DNA from: Comamonadaceae bacterium | GTDB lineage: Bacteria; Pseudomonadota; Gammaproteobacteria; Burkholderiales; Burkholderiaceae_C | Length of the DNA: 8,480 nt | Assembly: GCA_947469815.1 (NCBI GenBank) | Contig: CANIRI010000084.1 | Span: 1 to 8,480 of the forward strand | Reading direction: 5' to 3' | In this document: one piece after another, positions 5,710 through 8,480 of the stretch | Layout of the letters: each line of letters starts with the position of its first letter | Numbering within the stretch: position 1 is the first letter of the stretch | Made by a program: the position numbers and the translations under genes | Notes under the pieces: model-generated | Told to the model about the DNA's origin: nothing | Databases searched by the model: none | The model's input: only the letters and a program-made list of their open reading frames with translations

Positions 5710-8231
5710 TGCTGCCAATAACGCGCCCGCATTTGGCGCTCACACGCCAACGCATCGGGCTGCATGCTGCGCCAATGCATCGCGCCGCAATGCGGACTGT
5801 CCACCAACGCAATACCGCGCGCCCGGTAGCGCTCCACCACCGGCGCGGCTGGATGGCCATAGCGGTTGCGGTAGCCGCTTTGCACCAGTGCCCAGCGGGG
5901 TGACACGGCGGCTATGAACGCCTCGCTGCTGGAGGTCTTGCTGCCATGGTGCGGCACCAGCAACACATCGGCGCGCAGGGCTTCGGGTTGTCGCAGCAAA
6001 GCCTCCTCCTGCGCGCGCTCAATATCGCCCGCCAGCAGCACGCTGCTGCGCCCGTTGGAAATACGCAGCACACAAGACAGGGCATTCGGTTTGACCGGGC
6101 GCTCGCCCACCGCCGGGTAATCCGCGACCCGTGGGTGCAAAAACGTGAAATGCACGCCATCCCATTCCCAGCTCTGCCCGGCTTCGCAGCGGGTCAGCGG
6201 TGCCAGCCGGGACAGGGGCTCAGAAGCATCCATCGAGGTCAGCACCTGCGCGGGACGCAGCACGCGCAGCACCGTTGCCGCGCCGCCGGTGTGGTCGCTA
6301 TCGCGGTGGCTGAGCACCAGACGGCCCAAGCGCACACCCAGGGCCTGCAACAAAGGCACCAGCACCCGGTTACCCGCATCGCTGTCCAAACCGTAGCGCG
6401 GCCCGCTGTCGTAGAGCAAGGCGTGGTGGGCGGTCTGTACCAGCACCGCATTGCCCTGCCCGATGTCAGCCGCCAGCACCGTGAATTCGCCGGGCGGCGC
6501 ACGCGGCGGCTGCCACAACAACATGCAAGCAACCAGCGGCAAGCCAGCGCAGCGCAAAGCCGGACGCCAAGGCAGCACCAGCGCTACAGCACCGACCAAG
6601 CCCGTCAACAGCAGCCACCACGGGGCAAGAGGCATCGAGACCGAGGAACTGGGCCAGGCCGCCAGGCCGCGGGCACCGGCCAAAAAGAGCTCTGCGGCCA
6701 GGGCTGCGGCATCCCACAGCGGTGGCAGGAGCACACCGGCGATGGCCAGCGGCGTGAGCACCAAGGTGACCCAGGGAACCGCAAACAGGTTCGCCACCAA
6801 GCCGACCAGTGACACCTGACCAAAAATGAACAAGGTCAGCGGTGCCAGCGCCAGCGTCACCACCCACTGCTCACGCGCCAGCGCACGCAGTTGGCGCAGC
6901 ATCCGCCGCCAATGCGAACCGTCGCCGCTGCGCACCGGATCGCGTGCGCCATCGCTGGCAAACAAAACCGCCACCGCCCAAAAACTCAACCAAAAGCCCG
7001 CTTGCAACAAGCCCCAGGGGTTCAGGGCCACCACCAGCGCAGCGGCCACGGACCACACCAAAGGCCAAGGCCAACGCAAGCCCAACCAACGCACCACACC
7101 GAACAAAACCAGCATGGCGCAGGTGCGCTGCGCGGGAATCCCCCAGCCGGAAAACGCCGCGTAGGCGCACGCCAGCGCAATACCCCCTAGCAGGGCGGCT
7201 CTGGGCGCAGGAAACCACAGACACAGGCGCTGCGAGCACCGCCACAGCCAGCCCACCAAGGCCACGGCTGCCCAGGCAAACATGGTGATGTGCAGCCCAG
7301 AAATACTGACCAAATGCGCCAGGCCGGTGGCCCGAGAAGCCTCCCAGTCGCCACGCTCTATGGCAGCTTGGTCGCCCACCACCAGCGCTGCCAGCAAACC
7401 GGCTACATCCGGCCCACGCCCAAGGTCTGCCGCACCATCTGCCTCCGAACCCAAACGCGCATCGATGCGCTCTCGGACATGCTGGCGCAGGCGGGCCACG
7501 GGATAAGGCGCGCTGTCGCCCAGCAGGCGGGGCGGCGGATCGCGCGCAGTGCTGCGCACATAGGCCGTGGCCTGCACGCCCTGACCCCACAGCCATAGCT
7601 CGTAATCAAAACCATGGGGGTTGCGGCTGCCGTGCGGCGCTTTGGCGCGCAAGGTGAAGGCCCAGCGCTGACCGGCACGCAGATCGGCGGGCTGCGTCTG
7701 CAATTCCCAGCTACCTTGTGCGGTGGGTGCCGGACCGCTGTACCAGGCCACGTCCATCAGCGGTGGCAGTTCAATTGGCTGCCCGTCCAGGGTGGCGCTG
7801 TCCAGCGCAAAGCGAAAGCGCACACCGGCAGGCGTGCGCCGGGGCAAATCGCTGACCACGCCAACCACCTGCAGATCGCGCCCTTCCAGCGCGGGCGCCA
7901 AGGCGCTGCGGGCAAAGTGGCCAGCCCGCAATCCGGTACTGGCCCAACCCAGCGCGCCCATTGCCAAGGCCAGGCAGAGCACGCGCGCCCAGGTACGCAA
8001 GCGCGGCGCGATCCACAGACCAGGCAGCGCCAGCAGCGCGACCAGGGCGTAAATGGCTGGATCGGCCAACACCGCCTGCTGCAATTGCAGCGCCACGCCC
8101 GCGATCCAGCTGCCGCAAGCCACCAGCGCGTGACGCAGCATCGCATGCAGTGTTCTGCGCAATCCTCCCATGGCGGCATGATAGAAGCCTGCGCGCGCAT
8201 GGGCCCACAATCGGGCCTGCAGTTGCGCCAA
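5697..8231 (-). CDS. comEC: ComEC/Rec2 DNA internalisation channel for natural competence
   Basis: Inner-membrane protein thought to form the pore through which single-stranded DNA enters the cytoplasm during transformation. At 844 residues it is full length. Hydrophobic helices lie near 36-52 and 58-99; residues about 115-230 form the DUF4131/OB-type region. The Competence core runs from about 275 to 555 and includes GLAHLVSISGLHITMFAW (303-320) and GWGIPAQRTCAMLVLFG (362-378). The C-terminal metallo-beta-lactamase-like domain has DIGQGNAVLV (589-598), SHRDSDHTGG (641-650, giving H642, D644, D646, H647), LLAGDIE (732-738), PHHGSKTSSS (760-769) and GYRNRYGHP (786-794), so the metal ligands are intact. 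The start is probably TTG at 8231, with AAGGG eight bases upstream; ATG at 8171 (residue 21) or 8141 (residue 31) lack such a site. It ends 13 bases from mltB, convergently. Competence of this strain is not shown, because no other com or pil gene is in view. Confidence 0.95.
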   Translation of the reverse strand: MAQLQARLWAHARAGFYHAAMGGLRRTLHAMLRHALVACGSWIAGVALQLQQAVLADPAIYALVALLALPGLWIAPRLRTWARVLCLALAMGALGWASTGLRAGHFARSALAPALEGRDLQVVGVVSDLPRRTPAGVRFRFALDSATLDGQPIELPPLMDVAWYSGPAPTAQGSWELQTQPADLRAGQRWAFTLRAKAPHGSRNPHGFDYELWLWGQGVQATAYVRSTARDPPPRLLGDSAPYPVARLRQHVRERIDARLGSEADGAADLGRGPDVAGLLAALVVGDQAAIERGDWEASRATGLAHLVSISGLHITMFAWAAVALVGWLWRCSQRLCLWFPAPRAALLGGIALACAYAAFSGWGIPAQRTCAMLVLFGVVRWLGLRWPWPLVWSVAAALVVALNPWGLLQAGFWLSFWAVAVLFASDGARDPVRSGDGSHWRRMLRQLRALAREQWVVTLALAPLTLFIFGQVSLVGLVANLFAVPWVTLVLTPLAIAGVLLPPLWDAAALAAELFLAGARGLAAWPSSSVSMPLAPWWLLLTGLVGAVALVLPWRPALRCAGLPLVACMLLWQPPRAPPGEFTVLAADIGQGNAVLVQTAHHALLYDSGPRYGLDSDAGNRVLVPLLQALGVRLGRLVLSHRDSDHTGGAATVLRVLRPAQVLTSMDASEPLSRLAPLTRCEAGQSWEWDGVHFTFLHPRVADYPAVGERPVKPNALSCVLRISNGRSSVLLAGDIERAQEEALLRQPEALRADVLLVPHHGSKTSSSEAFIAAVSPRWALVQSGYRNRYGHPAAPVVERYRARGIALVDSPHCGAMHWRSMQPDALACERQMRARYWQHQPP

Positions 8232-8253
8232 CCCTGCAACCCTTCACCAACCC
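8229..8253. repeat. Three CAACCC hexamers across the comEC start and divergent spacer
   Basis: CAACCC occurs at 8229-8234, 8237-8242 and 8248-8253, read as GGGTTG on the comEC strand. The first copy overlaps the proposed TTG start and the second overlaps its AAGGG ribosome site. The 36-base spacer to the RidA-family gene (8232-8267) is thus largely repeat. On the comEC strand, GTTGC (8240-8236) can also pair with GCAAC (8226-8222), placing the start codon in the loop. Function is unknown, and the repeat may be incidental. Confidence 0.45.
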
Positions 8254-8267
8254 ACTGCGTCCACGCC

Positions 8268-8480
8268 ATGAATATCTACGACACACTCACCAGCCTGAAC
8301 ATCACCCTGCCCCCGGTTGCCACGCCGGCTGCGGCTTATGTGCCCTTCGTACAAACCGGCAACCTGGTTTTCATCAGCGGCCATATCGCCAAGAAAGACG
8401 GCAAGCCCTGGGTCGGACAACTCGGCCGGGATCTCGACACCGCCACCGGCAAGCTGGCGGCGCGCTCGGTCTGCGTTGAA
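8268..8480 (+). CDS. RidA/YjgF-family protein; C-terminus cut by window edge
   Basis: Seventy-one residues are visible, running open off the right edge. They begin with MNIYDTLTSLNITLPPVATP, then AAYVPFVQTGNLVFISGHIA (22-41), KKDGKPWVGQLGRDLDTATG (42-61) and the helix start KLAARSVCVE. The pattern 'YVPFV-TGNL-FISG-I' followed by 'G-LG-DLD---G--AAR' is that of the roughly 150-residue RidA-like subfamily, not the 128-residue canonical RidA. Canonical RidA hydrolyses reactive enamine/imine intermediates from PLP enzymes. This subfamily's substrate is not established, and the catalytic arginine region lies beyond the window. The ATG at 8268 lies 36 bases from the comEC start on the opposite strand. 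No Shine-Dalgarno is visible, so a leaderless or weakly initiated message is possible. Family assignment is firm, function inferred. Confidence 0.88.
   Translation, partial: MNIYDTLTSLNITLPPVATPAAAYVPFVQTGNLVFISGHIAKKDGKPWVGQLGRDLDTATGKLAARSVCVE

Noticed and set aside
5946..6812. Plus-strand open frame (288 codons) opposite the C-terminal half of comEC
   Set aside because: It is Gln/Arg-rich with no domain, ribosome site or promoter. The opposite strand encodes an intact metallo-beta-lactamase-like domain with all metal ligands.
8235..8268. G-quadruplex in the comEC leader
   Set aside because: Only three GGG tracts lie close together on the minus strand, with no fourth GGG nearby, so a stable three-tier quadruplex is not supported.
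1..8480. Mobile element, CRISPR array, tRNA or defence system
   Set aside because: No transposase, integrase, long direct or terminal repeats, spaced repeats or tRNA-like folds were seen. Gene content, coding style and composition are uniform and housekeeping-like throughout.

Overview
The window is ordinary, compact chromosomal sequence from a GC-rich betaproteobacterium. It is most likely Burkholderiales, family Comamonadaceae (Rhodoferax/Acidovorax-like); this placement is inferred from codon use, protein character and the etfB-etfA-acyl-CoA dehydrogenase order, and was not checked by a search. It holds six clear protein-coding genes plus a truncated RidA-family gene at the right edge. I see no rRNA, tRNA, CRISPR array, insertion sequence or prophage. 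No stretch over 300 bases lacks a gene; the longest gap is 112 bases.

Layout. Positions 1-4460 hold four minus-strand genes. In transcription order they are a MscS-type mechanosensitive channel (4460-3168), etfB (3055-2306), etfA (2286-1354) and a large DmdC-type acyl-CoA dehydrogenase (1298 to beyond the left edge). The last three form an electron-transfer unit: the dehydrogenase oxidises an acyl-CoA and passes electrons to the EtfAB heterodimer, which passes them on towards the quinone pool. Diverging from the channel after 32 bases is a periplasmic MltB-type lytic transglycosylase (4493-5683, plus). It converges, with 13 bases between stop codons, on comEC (8231-5697, minus), the inner-membrane DNA-uptake channel of natural transformation. 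Diverging from comEC after 36 bases is a RidA/YjgF-family gene (8268 to beyond the right edge, plus).

Functional logic. The left part is acyl-CoA oxidation and electron transfer. The middle and right parts concern the cell envelope: osmotic protection, peptidoglycan turnover and DNA import. The RidA protein probably does metabolite-damage control. The channel, transglycosylase and comEC are adjacent but show no shared operon.

No previously undescribed system is evident. The points worth a second look are small: a hairpin plus T-run between etfA and the dehydrogenase, an inverted repeat that contains both convergent stop codons, a probable TTG start for comEC within a small repeat cluster, and a lysine-rich linker in an MltB homologue that lacks a lipobox.
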